A stretch of DNA of 64,000 nt from positions 62,001 to 126,000 of the forward strand of contig NZ_JAIHLQ010000012.1 in assembly GCF_019733355.1 (NCBI RefSeq), written 5' to 3'. The translations under genes and the position numbers were made by a program. Position 1 is the stretch's first letter. Each line of letters begins with the position of its first letter. Source of the DNA: Pseudomonas baetica. GTDB taxonomy: Bacteria > Pseudomonadota > Gammaproteobacteria > Pseudomonadales > Pseudomonadaceae. Below, one piece after another: positions 55,142 to 63,470 of this stretch. The notes below the pieces were generated by a model, which saw only the letters and a program-made list of their open reading frames with translations, was not told the DNA's origin and ran no database searches.

Positions 55142-55200
55142 CCCCCTATCACTAGGGGATACGCGTCGGGAACAGATTGCGCCATGTCGCCCATGGATAA
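55142..55200. promoter_or_regulatory. gbcA/gbcB intergenic candidate sites
   Basis: CCCCTA-TCAC-TAGGGG (55143-55158) is an inverted repeat. CGCCATGTCG (55180-55189) repeats the 10-mer found before glyA. Both sit between the divergent gbc genes where an activator such as GbdR would bind; the assignment is inference. Confidence 0.45.
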
Positions 55201-55321
55201 GGTTGCGACCTGCGCCGGGCCCACACTCAGCGCCACATCAACACAGATTTTCTGCGCCTTGCGATGTAACCGTATCAGCCACTATTCGCCGGCCACCCTG
55301 ATGGCCATGAGGAACATATCG

Positions 55322-56617
55322 ATGGACGTCACCACTACCCTGAGCTTGGGCGATCCACTGGAACCCGCACGCAAGGCCACCGCACAGATGTTGCAGGAAC
55401 GCGAGCGCACCTTTTCGCTGCCGCAACCGTTCTACAGCGACGAGCGGCTGTTCGATATCGACATGCAGGAAATCTTCCAGAAAGAGTGGCTGATCGCTGG
55501 CATGACCTGCGAAATCCCGGCCAAGGGCAACTACCTGACCCTGCAGGTCGGCAAGAACCCGATCATCGTCATTCGTGGCGCCGAAGGCGTGGTGCATGCC
55601 TTCCACAACGTCTGCCGCCACCGTGGCTCGCGCCTGTGCACCAGCGAAAAGGGCAAGGTGGCCAAACTGGTCTGCCACTACCACCAGTGGACCTATGAGC
55701 TGGACGGTCGCCTGCTGTTCGCCGGCACCGAAATGGGCGCCGACTTCGACATGAAGCAGTACGGCCTCAAACCGGTGAACGTGAAGACGGCCGGCGGTTA
55801 CATCTTTATCAGCCTGGCGGAAAACCCGCCGGCCATCGATGACTTCCTGTCGACGTTGAACCACTACATGGAACCGTACGACATGGAGAACACCAAGGTG
55901 GCGATCACCACCACCTTGATGGAAAAGGCCAACTGGAAACTGGTACTGGAAAACAACCGCGAGTGCTACCACTGCAACGCCTCGCACCCCGAACTGCTGA
56001 AAACCCTGCTCGAATGGGACGACGTCACCGACCCACGCGCCGATCAGGCGTTCAAGGATCACGTCGCTGCCTCCGCCGCTGCCTGGGAAGCCGAGAAGAT
56101 CCCTTACGCCCATGCCAGTTTCGGCCTGCGTAACCGCATCGTGCGCATGCCGCTTCTCAAGGGCACCGTGTCGATGACCCTCGACGGCAAACAGGGCTGC
56201 GCCAAACTGATGGGCCGGATCAAGAACCCGGATCTGGGCTCGATGCGCATCCTGCACCTGCCGCACTCGTGGAACCACTGCATGGGCGACCACATCATCG
56301 TCTTCACCGTGTGGCCTATCAGCGCCCAGGAAACCATGGTCACCACCAAGTGGCTGGTGCACAAGGACGCGGTCGAAGGCGTGGATTACAACGTCGAGCG
56401 CATGCGTCAGGTGTGGGACGCGACCAACGATCAGGACCGCCGTCTGGCCGAAGAGAACCAGCGCGGGATCAACTCCACCGCTTACCAGCCGGGGCCGTAC
56501 TCGAAGACCTACGAATTTGGCGTGGTGAATTTCGTCGATTGGTACAGCGAGCGCATGCTGAACAACCTCGGCGCCGAGCCAGCCCCTTACCTCAAAGGTG
56601 TGCCGGTTCAGGGCTAA
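55322..56617 (+). CDS. gbcA: GbcA, glycine betaine demethylase oxygenase component (Rieske)
   Basis: The protein has 431 residues from ATG 55322; GAGGAA lies nine bases upstream. Upstream in-frame ATGs at 55184 and 55301 would begin inside likely regulatory DNA and are rejected. The Rieske [2Fe-2S] ligands are C98, H100, C118 and H121 (CRHRGSRLC... VCHYHQW), and the mononuclear iron site is expected around NRECYHCNASHPEL. It removes one methyl group from glycine betaine with O2, giving dimethylglycine and formaldehyde. Works with GbcB. Confidence 0.97.
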   Translation: MDVTTTLSLGDPLEPARKATAQMLQERERTFSLPQPFYSDERLFDIDMQEIFQKEWLIAGMTCEIPAKGNYLTLQVGKNPIIVIRGAEGVVHAFHNVCRHRGSRLCTSEKGKVAKLVCHYHQWTYELDGRLLFAGTEMGADFDMKQYGLKPVNVKTAGGYIFISLAENPPAIDDFLSTLNHYMEPYDMENTKVAITTTLMEKANWKLVLENNRECYHCNASHPELLKTLLEWDDVTDPRADQAFKDHVAASAAAWEAEKIPYAHASFGLRNRIVRMPLLKGTVSMTLDGKQGCAKLMGRIKNPDLGSMRILHLPHSWNHCMGDHIIVFTVWPISAQETMVTTKWLVHKDAVEGVDYNVERMRQVWDATNDQDRRLAEENQRGINSTAYQPGPYSKTYEFGVVNFVDWYSERMLNNLGAEPAPYLKGVPVQG

Positions 56618-56627
56618 CAGCAACAGC

Positions 56628-56696
56628 TTCGCGAGCAAGCCCGCTCCCACATTTTGGAATGCGTTCAAACTGTGGGAGCGGGCTTGCTCGCGAAGG
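56628..56696. repeat. REP pair, family A
   Basis: TCGCGAGCAAGCCCGCTCCC and its exact inverse, 25 bp apart, follow the gbcA stop. Confidence 0.92.
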
Positions 56697-56715
56697 GGCC
56701 GTCACAGTCACCCAA

Positions 56716-57960
56716 TCACTTCGATGACCACCTCACCGACCCATCCTCACCAATAAACTCCTCAATAATCTCCTCCCCCACCAACCTGATCTTCGCGTAC
56801 CCATTCAACACCCGCAGCGGATACGCCGGATCGTTCGCATCCTGAGTCTCCGACCACAACACCCGAGAATGCCCGTCCAGTTCACTGGCGTTGCCATAAG
56901 GTATCGCTCCGTGCCCGGCACATCGCGCCTGCAAGCCGCCCTGCTGCGCGTAGACGATGCCGTTGTGCAAATGCCCCCAATACCAATAATCCGGCTCACG
57001 CCCCAGCGCATCGCACACCGGTTGATACAGCGCGGTCTTGTTGTGCCCGGAAATATCGAAACCCTGATGATGGCTGAGCACCATGATTTTTTTGCGTTTC
57101 GGCAAGCCTTTCATCCACTGGATTTGCGGCTCGTTCAAGGTGCCGTCCATATAAAGGTTCAATGCCTCAGACGCGTACGCCGAGTCGAGTCCGACCACCA
57201 GCCAATCATCGTTGATCAACGCAAAATAACTGGTGCCCTGCTGCCCCGGAAAACGCTTGGCGAGTTCCTTGAAGTAGCCGTGGGCGCCGCTGTACATCTC
57301 GTGGTTGGAATTGAGGGTGAATGAGCCATGGGTGCCCATCGGCCATCCGGCCATGTCGACGTCTTCCTGCGAGTGGCTGCCGGCGTAATACACATCGCCC
57401 AGATGGATGGTGAAATCGGCCTGGGCCAGTTGCATCTGGTTGGCCACCGACACCGCCGGCGCGTGGCTGTCGAAGGGGCCGGTGCCCCAGTCGCCGGCAA
57501 TCGCCAGGGTCACGTCGCGCTCCATCTGCACTACCGCCGGATCGGTGCCGAATGTCGCGTGATGACGCAGGTTTTCGATCCACTTGAGCAGCGCCTCGCT
57601 CCACAGCAGATCGAGCAGTTCCCACTTGCGACAACCGAGCAGGCTGCCGTCCTTGAGCACTCGGGTTTGCAGCTGATCGCTCGACTGCGGCAACGGCGCG
57701 GCGTTGCCGATGCGCAAGATCGACAAGCCGTGAGACAGCTCCCAGGGCACGCCCGGTTCGTCGTCCGGCAACTCGCCGTTTTTCAGCACGTACTGCGCCT
57801 GATCGTGCCCCCGCTGGAGCAGCTTGATGATGGCCTCGAACTCATGCGGCTCAAGCTCGCTGACGAGCTTCATCCAGGCCATTTCCATGCGGGTGACCAA
57901 GCCGTGAATACGTACTTTGACCTTGTCGTACTCGTGTTCCCAATGACTGACCAGTGACAT
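56716..57960 (-). CDS. Calcineurin-like metallophosphoesterase
   Basis: A 414-residue protein without signal peptide. The catalytic domain starts near residue 150: GDWGTG (Asp157), GDVYY (Asp189), NSNHE (Asn219, His220), HHQG and GHLH in order, which are the dimetal ligands of this superfamily. The spacing and YxxG-type residues recall purple-acid-phosphatase-like members. The N-terminal 150 residues are helical with no recognised fold. It lies 25 bases downstream of the dihaem cytochrome gene and is probably co-transcribed. Substrate unknown; a link with the oxidoreductase/hydrolase fusion is inference from position. GAGAGGA precedes the ATG. Confidence 0.88.
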   Translation of the reverse strand: MSLVSHWEHEYDKVKVRIHGLVTRMEMAWMKLVSELEPHEFEAIIKLLQRGHDQAQYVLKNGELPDDEPGVPWELSHGLSILRIGNAAPLPQSSDQLQTRVLKDGSLLGCRKWELLDLLWSEALLKWIENLRHHATFGTDPAVVQMERDVTLAIAGDWGTGPFDSHAPAVSVANQMQLAQADFTIHLGDVYYAGSHSQEDVDMAGWPMGTHGSFTLNSNHEMYSGAHGYFKELAKRFPGQQGTSYFALINDDWLVVGLDSAYASEALNLYMDGTLNEPQIQWMKGLPKRKKIMVLSHHQGFDISGHNKTALYQPVCDALGREPDYWYWGHLHNGIVYAQQGGLQARCAGHGAIPYGNASELDGHSRVLWSETQDANDPAYPLRVLNGYAKIRLVGEEIIEEFIGEDGSVRWSSK

Positions 57961-57985
57961 GGCGTAATCCTCTCTCCGTAAGGGT

Positions 57986-59854
57986 TCACAGGGTTTTCAT
58001 GAATTCGATCAGCGCGCGCTTGTCGTCGTCCGACAGCGTCGTGCCATACAGGTGACCGCTGTTGTGGTTGCCCTCCAGCCGCGTGTCGTACTTGAAGTCC
58101 GCCGAGGCCTTGGCCTGCGCGCCGCTGGTGACGAAACCGACGTTGACCGGGTCGTAAATGTCGGAGCCGGTGATGAACACCTGGGGACGTTTTTCCGGCG
58201 GTTGCAGCAAGTCCCACAAGGTCGGCACCGAGCCGTTATGCAGGTACGGCGCGCGCAGCCAGATACCGTCGGTGGGCGTGTTGCTGTAGCTCTGGGTTTT
58301 GCGATAGGCGCCGAAGTCAAATGGCGGTTTTTTGAAGGTATGGAACGCCGCCACCAGACCGGTGGTGAACGAGTCCAGCCGATGCGGATCAGTGCCGAGC
58401 TGATCGATGTTGGTGGTGACCTGACCCGTGTCGGCACGGCCGAAGTCATGGCAACCGGCACAGTTCGCCTCCCAGACCGGTTTGCCCTGCGCGACCTTGG
58501 CCTGATCCAGCGCCCACGGCCACGCCGGGGCTTTGTGGCCGAGCAGCCAGTTGGTCACGCGGTTGAAACTGGGTGGCAGTACCGATTCCGCTGTCGCCCC
58601 CACGGCCATCGCGGCAGCGTAGTTGCGTTCGTGGATCTTGTTGTTATTGCCGTCCCAATGCAGGTACATCGATTCGCGTGGTTTCTGGTTCCACACTTGC
58701 GGCAGGTCGACGGTGCCGATGGTTGAGTCATCCGGGAAGCCGAACACCACCATTTTCGTCGGGTTGAACGTATCGGTGCGCCCCGGCCCTTGCGGCGGGC
58801 GCAGCTTCTGCCAGGCGTAGGCCTGCTTCTGCTTGAGCAAGGCGCTTTTCGCCATCGGCATGATCAGGTAACGGTTGTAGAGCTTCTCGAAAAAGCCCAG
58901 CTGGAATTTGCTGTTGATCGCCGCCATCACCGCGTCGGTGGTGAATGTCGGATCGCTGGCGCAGTCGTAGGCAAACCACTGGAACGCTTGCAGTTGCAAG
59001 GTATTGGCCGGCGCACTCGGCACATTGACGGCGACGTCGCTGGCATTGGCGCGATAAGACCCGGTGTGGCACAGCGCGCAATTGGGCTCGACGGTCGGGT
59101 AGCCGATCTGCCGCTTGGCCATGCCAATGGGCAGGTCCTTACCGTTCTCGAAGAGAAAACCGAAGACTTCCCAGCCACCGGGCTTGGGCATTTTCTCAGG
59201 GCACATCTGCGGCAGCACGGCGAACAGGTAATACGGGATTCGCGCTTCGATGCCGAGGCCGATGGCAGCGTATTTGTAGTGGTCTTCGTCGGAGGCGTAT
59301 TCCTGCTCTGGCACCACGCGCAGCATCTGATACCAGGTTTGGTAACCGATGAAACCCAGTAATGCCACGACCACCAAGGTGCCGACCTTGAAACTGTGGC
59401 GTTGCCAATGTCGCGACCACGCGGCGCGCCATTGGCGCCAGCCCTCGCAGAGCAGTGCCAGCGGTCGATTCTCAGGCGTGGTACCCAGGTACAGCAGAAC
59501 GCCGAGGATCAGGAAAAAACTCAGATCGCCCATCAGCATCGGCACAAACACCGAGCCCTGAATACTGGTGTTGATCAGGTAAATCCAGAACACCACGGCG
59601 ATCAGCCGCGTCAGCACGCACAGCCAGGAATGCACCACGTAACGCGACGCGTTGAACCCCGACGGCATGTAAAACACGCTGATGCCCACCAACAGCATCC
59701 CGGCGTTTTCCAGCCACGGATCGGAGAGTTGCGGCGGCAAACCGACCACCGATGTCAGCAATCCCGGCGCGAACAGCGCGGGGATCGCGAACACCATGTT
59801 CATCGCAATGCCTAGCCAGATGAAGCGTTGAAACCAGCGGATGTAGGTGTCCAT
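57986..59854 (-). CDS. Membrane-anchored dihaem cytochrome c
   Basis: The protein has 622 residues from ATG 59854 (MDTYIRWFQRFIWLG); AAGGAA lies nine bases upstream, whereas the ATG three codons earlier is too close. The N-terminal part (about 1-180) has five or so transmembrane helices; the C-terminal part should be periplasmic with two haem motifs, CALCH (259-263) and CAGCH (465-469). A mono- or dihaem peroxidase-type layout was considered, but there is no MauG-like third motif. It probably carries electrons away from the neighbouring GMC-type enzyme, though that enzyme shows no export signal. Family B REP and 163 bases separate the two genes. Confidence 0.87.
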   Translation of the reverse strand: MDTYIRWFQRFIWLGIAMNMVFAIPALFAPGLLTSVVGLPPQLSDPWLENAGMLLVGISVFYMPSGFNASRYVVHSWLCVLTRLIAVVFWIYLINTSIQGSVFVPMLMGDLSFFLILGVLLYLGTTPENRPLALLCEGWRQWRAAWSRHWQRHSFKVGTLVVVALLGFIGYQTWYQMLRVVPEQEYASDEDHYKYAAIGLGIEARIPYYLFAVLPQMCPEKMPKPGGWEVFGFLFENGKDLPIGMAKRQIGYPTVEPNCALCHTGSYRANASDVAVNVPSAPANTLQLQAFQWFAYDCASDPTFTTDAVMAAINSKFQLGFFEKLYNRYLIMPMAKSALLKQKQAYAWQKLRPPQGPGRTDTFNPTKMVVFGFPDDSTIGTVDLPQVWNQKPRESMYLHWDGNNNKIHERNYAAAMAVGATAESVLPPSFNRVTNWLLGHKAPAWPWALDQAKVAQGKPVWEANCAGCHDFGRADTGQVTTNIDQLGTDPHRLDSFTTGLVAAFHTFKKPPFDFGAYRKTQSYSNTPTDGIWLRAPYLHNGSVPTLWDLLQPPEKRPQVFITGSDIYDPVNVGFVTSGAQAKASADFKYDTRLEGNHNSGHLYGTTLSDDDKRALIEFMKTL

Positions 59855-59905
59855 GTCATCCATTTCCTTGTACAGACCCAAGAGATGTAGTGCCTGACCT
59901 TCAGC

Positions 59906-59998
59906 TATCGCTGGCAAGCTAGCTCCCACAGGGTCTAGAGGTGTGCACAGGATCTGTGCCTGGCACCACCCAATGTGGGAGCTGGCTTGCCAGCGATG
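59906..59998. repeat. REP pair, family B
   Basis: ATCGCTGGCAAGCTAGCTCC and the inverse of the family B core lie between the fusion gene and the cytochrome gene. This is the second complete family B pair in the window. Confidence 0.88.
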
Positions 59999-60017
59999 CA
60001 GTCGACTCGGTTTCAAG

Positions 60018-63000
60018 TCAACCCAGGGCCGTTTTCTCCAGGTGTTCAAGGATGATCGGATACACATCAACCACCGCGTTCTTGCCGAACATGCAGTCGA
60101 TGTGGCCGTAGCCCGGCACGACCTGCCGGCTATAGCGATCCGGCCCGTGCAGGTCACACAAGCGCTGATAGGTCTTGAGCGTGCTTTGCGGCAAATAACA
60201 CTGGTTGTCGGCACCGCTGATAAAGCAGATCGGCATGGTCAACCGATCAAAGTGCGGCATGTACACATCGTTGCCTTTGAAATCCACCAGATGCCCTTTG
60301 CGCACGATCAGCGCCAGATGCTCGAAGGTCTCGATATTCGATTCGCCGAACAGTTCGTGCAGGTTGTCGTGCAGGGTTTCGTTGAGGGTGTCGTGGCGGT
60401 ACAGCGACGCGTACATAAAGGTGATGCGGTGGCACACCGGGTTGGTGCAATAGCCCTGGGCTTCGATCCGTGCGTAGCCGTTGAGGGCCTTGTCGTAGAG
60501 CCTGTTGAACCAGTTCTCCTTGCTGTCGGCGTAAGCCGTCATCGATTTGATGCCGACGGCGTCAAGCATCCCCGGCAGGTGCAGCCCGGCCTTCAACCCC
60601 GTTGCGGTGGCAACCACCGTGTCGGCGGCAATCTGCGAACAGACTACCGAGCGCACACCCTGCAACCCGGCCAGCAGCGACATGAAAAACGTCGTCGCGC
60701 CATAGCAATGCACCACGCATTGCACGTCTTTGGCAGCGGTTTGCTGTTGAATCTGCGCAATCGCAGCCTTGAAGTCGTACTGGGCGATCTGGTCGCCGTT
60801 CCATTCCTTCTTGCTCGCCGGCAGCAGAATGCTCACGCGAAAATCCAGCAGCCAGACGTCGTAATCGTGCTTGCACAGATATTCGAGCAGGTTGGTCTGA
60901 ATGGTGTCGGTGGAAAAGATGTTCGAACCCACACCCAAACCATGCACCAGCATTACCGGGCCTTTACTGCCGGCCTGATAGCGAGTCAGGCGCAGTTCGA
61001 CGCCATCCTCGGTGGGGAAGAAATGCACCGCCGGGGATGGCGCATCCAGCGGCCGTTTCAGCCGTGGTGGCGCGTCGGGGTTGAAGTAGATATCACCGGC
61101 AAACACCCCGCCATAACTCTCCCAGAGAATGCCTGCGAAGAACTTGCCAAAGCGCGCCAGCCCTTCAATGCGCTCGCGCTCGTTGCGCGCGTTGAGCACT
61201 TTCATGGTGGTCATCTGCTTGGCGAAATCGGTCGGATGGATGTGCATCACCCCGGAGCCGATCACCTCGCCCGACTTGTCAGGCCCGCGATACAACGTCA
61301 CATAGAGGGTGCTGGTGTCGTGCCAGATGTTCAGCACGCCGTTGTCTTCCGGCACGGTTTTGAACGCGCTGAAGAAGTATTCGCTGCCGTCTTCGGCGGT
61401 CAGTTTCATGTCGTACTTCATGTGGCGCGTATCGACCTGCTCCTCGAATTGTTCGAACAGGTTGAACACGCCGTTGCTTGCGGTCAGCGGCTGTGGCGAC
61501 AGCGCCGAGGCATTGACCGTACCGACAATGGTCGCGGCGTGTTCCGGCTCCTTGATCATCCGATTGAGGTCGTTGGCGGTGATGGTCAGGGTGAAGTCGA
61601 TCGGCGAATTGTCTGCCTCGCCGCGTTTGGCCGCCGCTTCATAGACTTTCAGATCGGTGCTTTGCGCAGCAGTGAACGCCCGGGAGAAATAGCCCTTCAT
61701 GGTTTCGGTAAACTGCACGCCAAGGGTCGGCGGCGCGACCTGTTTGCTCGGTGCGGATGGCAGCGTGTAATCGATCTGCCAGCCACGGTCAGCGGCGAGC
61801 AAGCCCATATTGCGTTCACTGACGGCGGAGATGGTCAGCAACGGATTGACCGCCAGCGAGGTCGGAATCACCGCACCGTCAGTCACGTACAGATTGGCGT
61901 ACACGTCGGTGCCACTAGCGCCGCTGAACACCTGGCCCTTGTGGTTGACCACGCCTTGCCCGGCGTCCTCGCCCATCACGCAACCGCCCAGTGGATGCAC
62001 TGAGACGATGCTGTGCTTGAGCAGCTTGGTCCAGATCGGATTCTCCACCCAGATGCCGCCCAGCGCCTTGGTGCTCTGATACAGCCGATCATTGCCAAGT
62101 TTGAAGTTTTCCTGCTCGCCGACGCCCGGCCAGTCGATGCGCAACTGATCCTTGTTATCCAGCACCATCCGCCCCTGGCCACTGTCGTGGCTCATGATCA
62201 GGTAGGTCTGCATGTTGTGCAGCGCGCCGTAATACGGGCCGCGCAGGAAGCTTTCGGCCTCGCGTTCCTTGTATTTCACCTTGCCACTGAAACTGTCGTC
62301 GGTGGCCACGCCGATCATCTCGGCGAACCCGGCCATGCTCGGCACCATTGGCCGGCCGAGAGCACCGGGGATCGAGCCTTCCTCAATGACCATGCGGCTG
62401 CGCCAGTCGCCCTCGGTGCGCATGTCGATGATCGAGGTGATGCACGGGCCGACCGGGTGCAACTCCTTGGCCGGGTGCGCGCCGAAACCGATGCCGTTGA
62501 TGGTCTGCTCACAGTTGTGGCCGAAGCCAAGGATGTCGCCATTGCCGCTCATGTTCTCGCCGAGCTGGCCGGACATCACCAGGCCTTTGTCCCGAGAGCG
62601 CAGAAGAAGCTCAGTGGAGCCCAGCGTGCCGGCGGACACCACCACAATGTCAGCCTTCACGAACAATGTCGGCGCCGAGAATTTCTCACGGCCGCTGTCC
62701 AGATACTGGAAGTGCACGATCCAGCCGTCACCGTCACGCTCCAGATGCCGCACTTGGGCCTGACAGAAAATCTCCGCGCCGTGGTTCCAGGCGTCCGGCA
62801 GATAGTTCATCAGCGTGGTGTTCTTGGCCTTGTTGTTACAGCCCGAGACGCAGTCACCGCAGTGGTTGCACGGCAGTTGTTCGACGCCGACGTGGTTGAG
62901 GTTGTTCGGCAGTTTGTCGAAGGTCACGTTGATCGGCGGCTTGTAGAAATGCGCGCCTTGCTTGAGGTACTCCGCGGACTTTTTGTTGGCGTCGAGCTTG

Positions 63001-63470
63001 GGCAGATTGGGTGCAGTGTCCGGATAAGGATTGGGTTTGAGCATTTCCCGGGCACGGGCGTAGCCGTCCTTGAGCAGCGTGTCGCGGTGTTCACGCACTG
63101 CCTGTGGCCAGCGCGGATCATCGAACACGCCGGGCTCCGGCTCCAGGGCCACATTGGCGTTGATCAGCGAAGTACCGCCGAGGCCGCAACCGACCACAAC
63201 GTTTTGCTGAGCATTGACATGCAGGTCGAACAATCCGGTGCGCGAGCCAATGTGGCCGTCGGGATCATGCACCTGCAATTCTTCGGTGGCGGCAATCATG
63301 GTGTTGGGGTATTCGCCGGGCTGAATCTCCCGACCGCGTTCCAGCAAACACACACGTTTACCAGCCCGGGACAGGCGCGACGCAGCAATGCCGCCGCCAT
63401 AACCGGAGCCAATGACAATGACGTCGTAGTGTTCCTTGATCTCGCTGATGGGCGTTGCGATCCGTGTCAT
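60018..63470 (-). CDS. GMC-type oxidoreductase fused to alpha/beta hydrolase
   Basis: A 1150-residue protein; AGAGGAA lies nine bases before ATG 63470. Residues about 1-560: GMC-type flavoprotein with VIVIGSGYGGGIAASRLSRAG (FAD), CGLGGTSLINANV and HPLGGCVMGEDAGQG (C-terminal FAD/active site); it resembles cholesterol-oxidase-like members. C201-x2-C204-x2-C207-x3-C211 is a ferredoxin-type four-cysteine motif. Residues about 560-820: a linker resembling the accessory domain of this group. Residues about 830-1150: hydrolase with VHGLGVG (oxyanion hole), Cys922 in VHCYGA where Ser is usual, Asp1088 in SGADNQCY and His1123 in GYGHIDC. No signal peptide. It likely oxidises a hydrophobic alcohol or sterol-like compound and cleaves an ester; neither is shown. 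Confidence 0.87.
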   Translation of the reverse strand: MTRIATPISEIKEHYDVIVIGSGYGGGIAASRLSRAGKRVCLLERGREIQPGEYPNTMIAATEELQVHDPDGHIGSRTGLFDLHVNAQQNVVVGCGLGGTSLINANVALEPEPGVFDDPRWPQAVREHRDTLLKDGYARAREMLKPNPYPDTAPNLPKLDANKKSAEYLKQGAHFYKPPINVTFDKLPNNLNHVGVEQLPCNHCGDCVSGCNNKAKNTTLMNYLPDAWNHGAEIFCQAQVRHLERDGDGWIVHFQYLDSGREKFSAPTLFVKADIVVVSAGTLGSTELLLRSRDKGLVMSGQLGENMSGNGDILGFGHNCEQTINGIGFGAHPAKELHPVGPCITSIIDMRTEGDWRSRMVIEEGSIPGALGRPMVPSMAGFAEMIGVATDDSFSGKVKYKEREAESFLRGPYYGALHNMQTYLIMSHDSGQGRMVLDNKDQLRIDWPGVGEQENFKLGNDRLYQSTKALGGIWVENPIWTKLLKHSIVSVHPLGGCVMGEDAGQGVVNHKGQVFSGASGTDVYANLYVTDGAVIPTSLAVNPLLTISAVSERNMGLLAADRGWQIDYTLPSAPSKQVAPPTLGVQFTETMKGYFSRAFTAAQSTDLKVYEAAAKRGEADNSPIDFTLTITANDLNRMIKEPEHAATIVGTVNASALSPQPLTASNGVFNLFEQFEEQVDTRHMKYDMKLTAEDGSEYFFSAFKTVPEDNGVLNIWHDTSTLYVTLYRGPDKSGEVIGSGVMHIHPTDFAKQMTTMKVLNARNERERIEGLARFGKFFAGILWESYGGVFAGDIYFNPDAPPRLKRPLDAPSPAVHFFPTEDGVELRLTRYQAGSKGPVMLVHGLGVGSNIFSTDTIQTNLLEYLCKHDYDVWLLDFRVSILLPASKKEWNGDQIAQYDFKAAIAQIQQQTAAKDVQCVVHCYGATTFFMSLLAGLQGVRSVVCSQIAADTVVATATGLKAGLHLPGMLDAVGIKSMTAYADSKENWFNRLYDKALNGYARIEAQGYCTNPVCHRITFMYASLYRHDTLNETLHDNLHELFGESNIETFEHLALIVRKGHLVDFKGNDVYMPHFDRLTMPICFISGADNQCYLPQSTLKTYQRLCDLHGPDRYSRQVVPGYGHIDCMFGKNAVVDVYPIILEHLEKTALG

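Noticed and set aside
462..56696. Repeated GAGCGGGCTTGCTCGCGAA sequences as a CRISPR or other array
   Set aside because: They are inverted pairs in separate intergenic gaps with no regular spacers, typical of Pseudomonas REPs.
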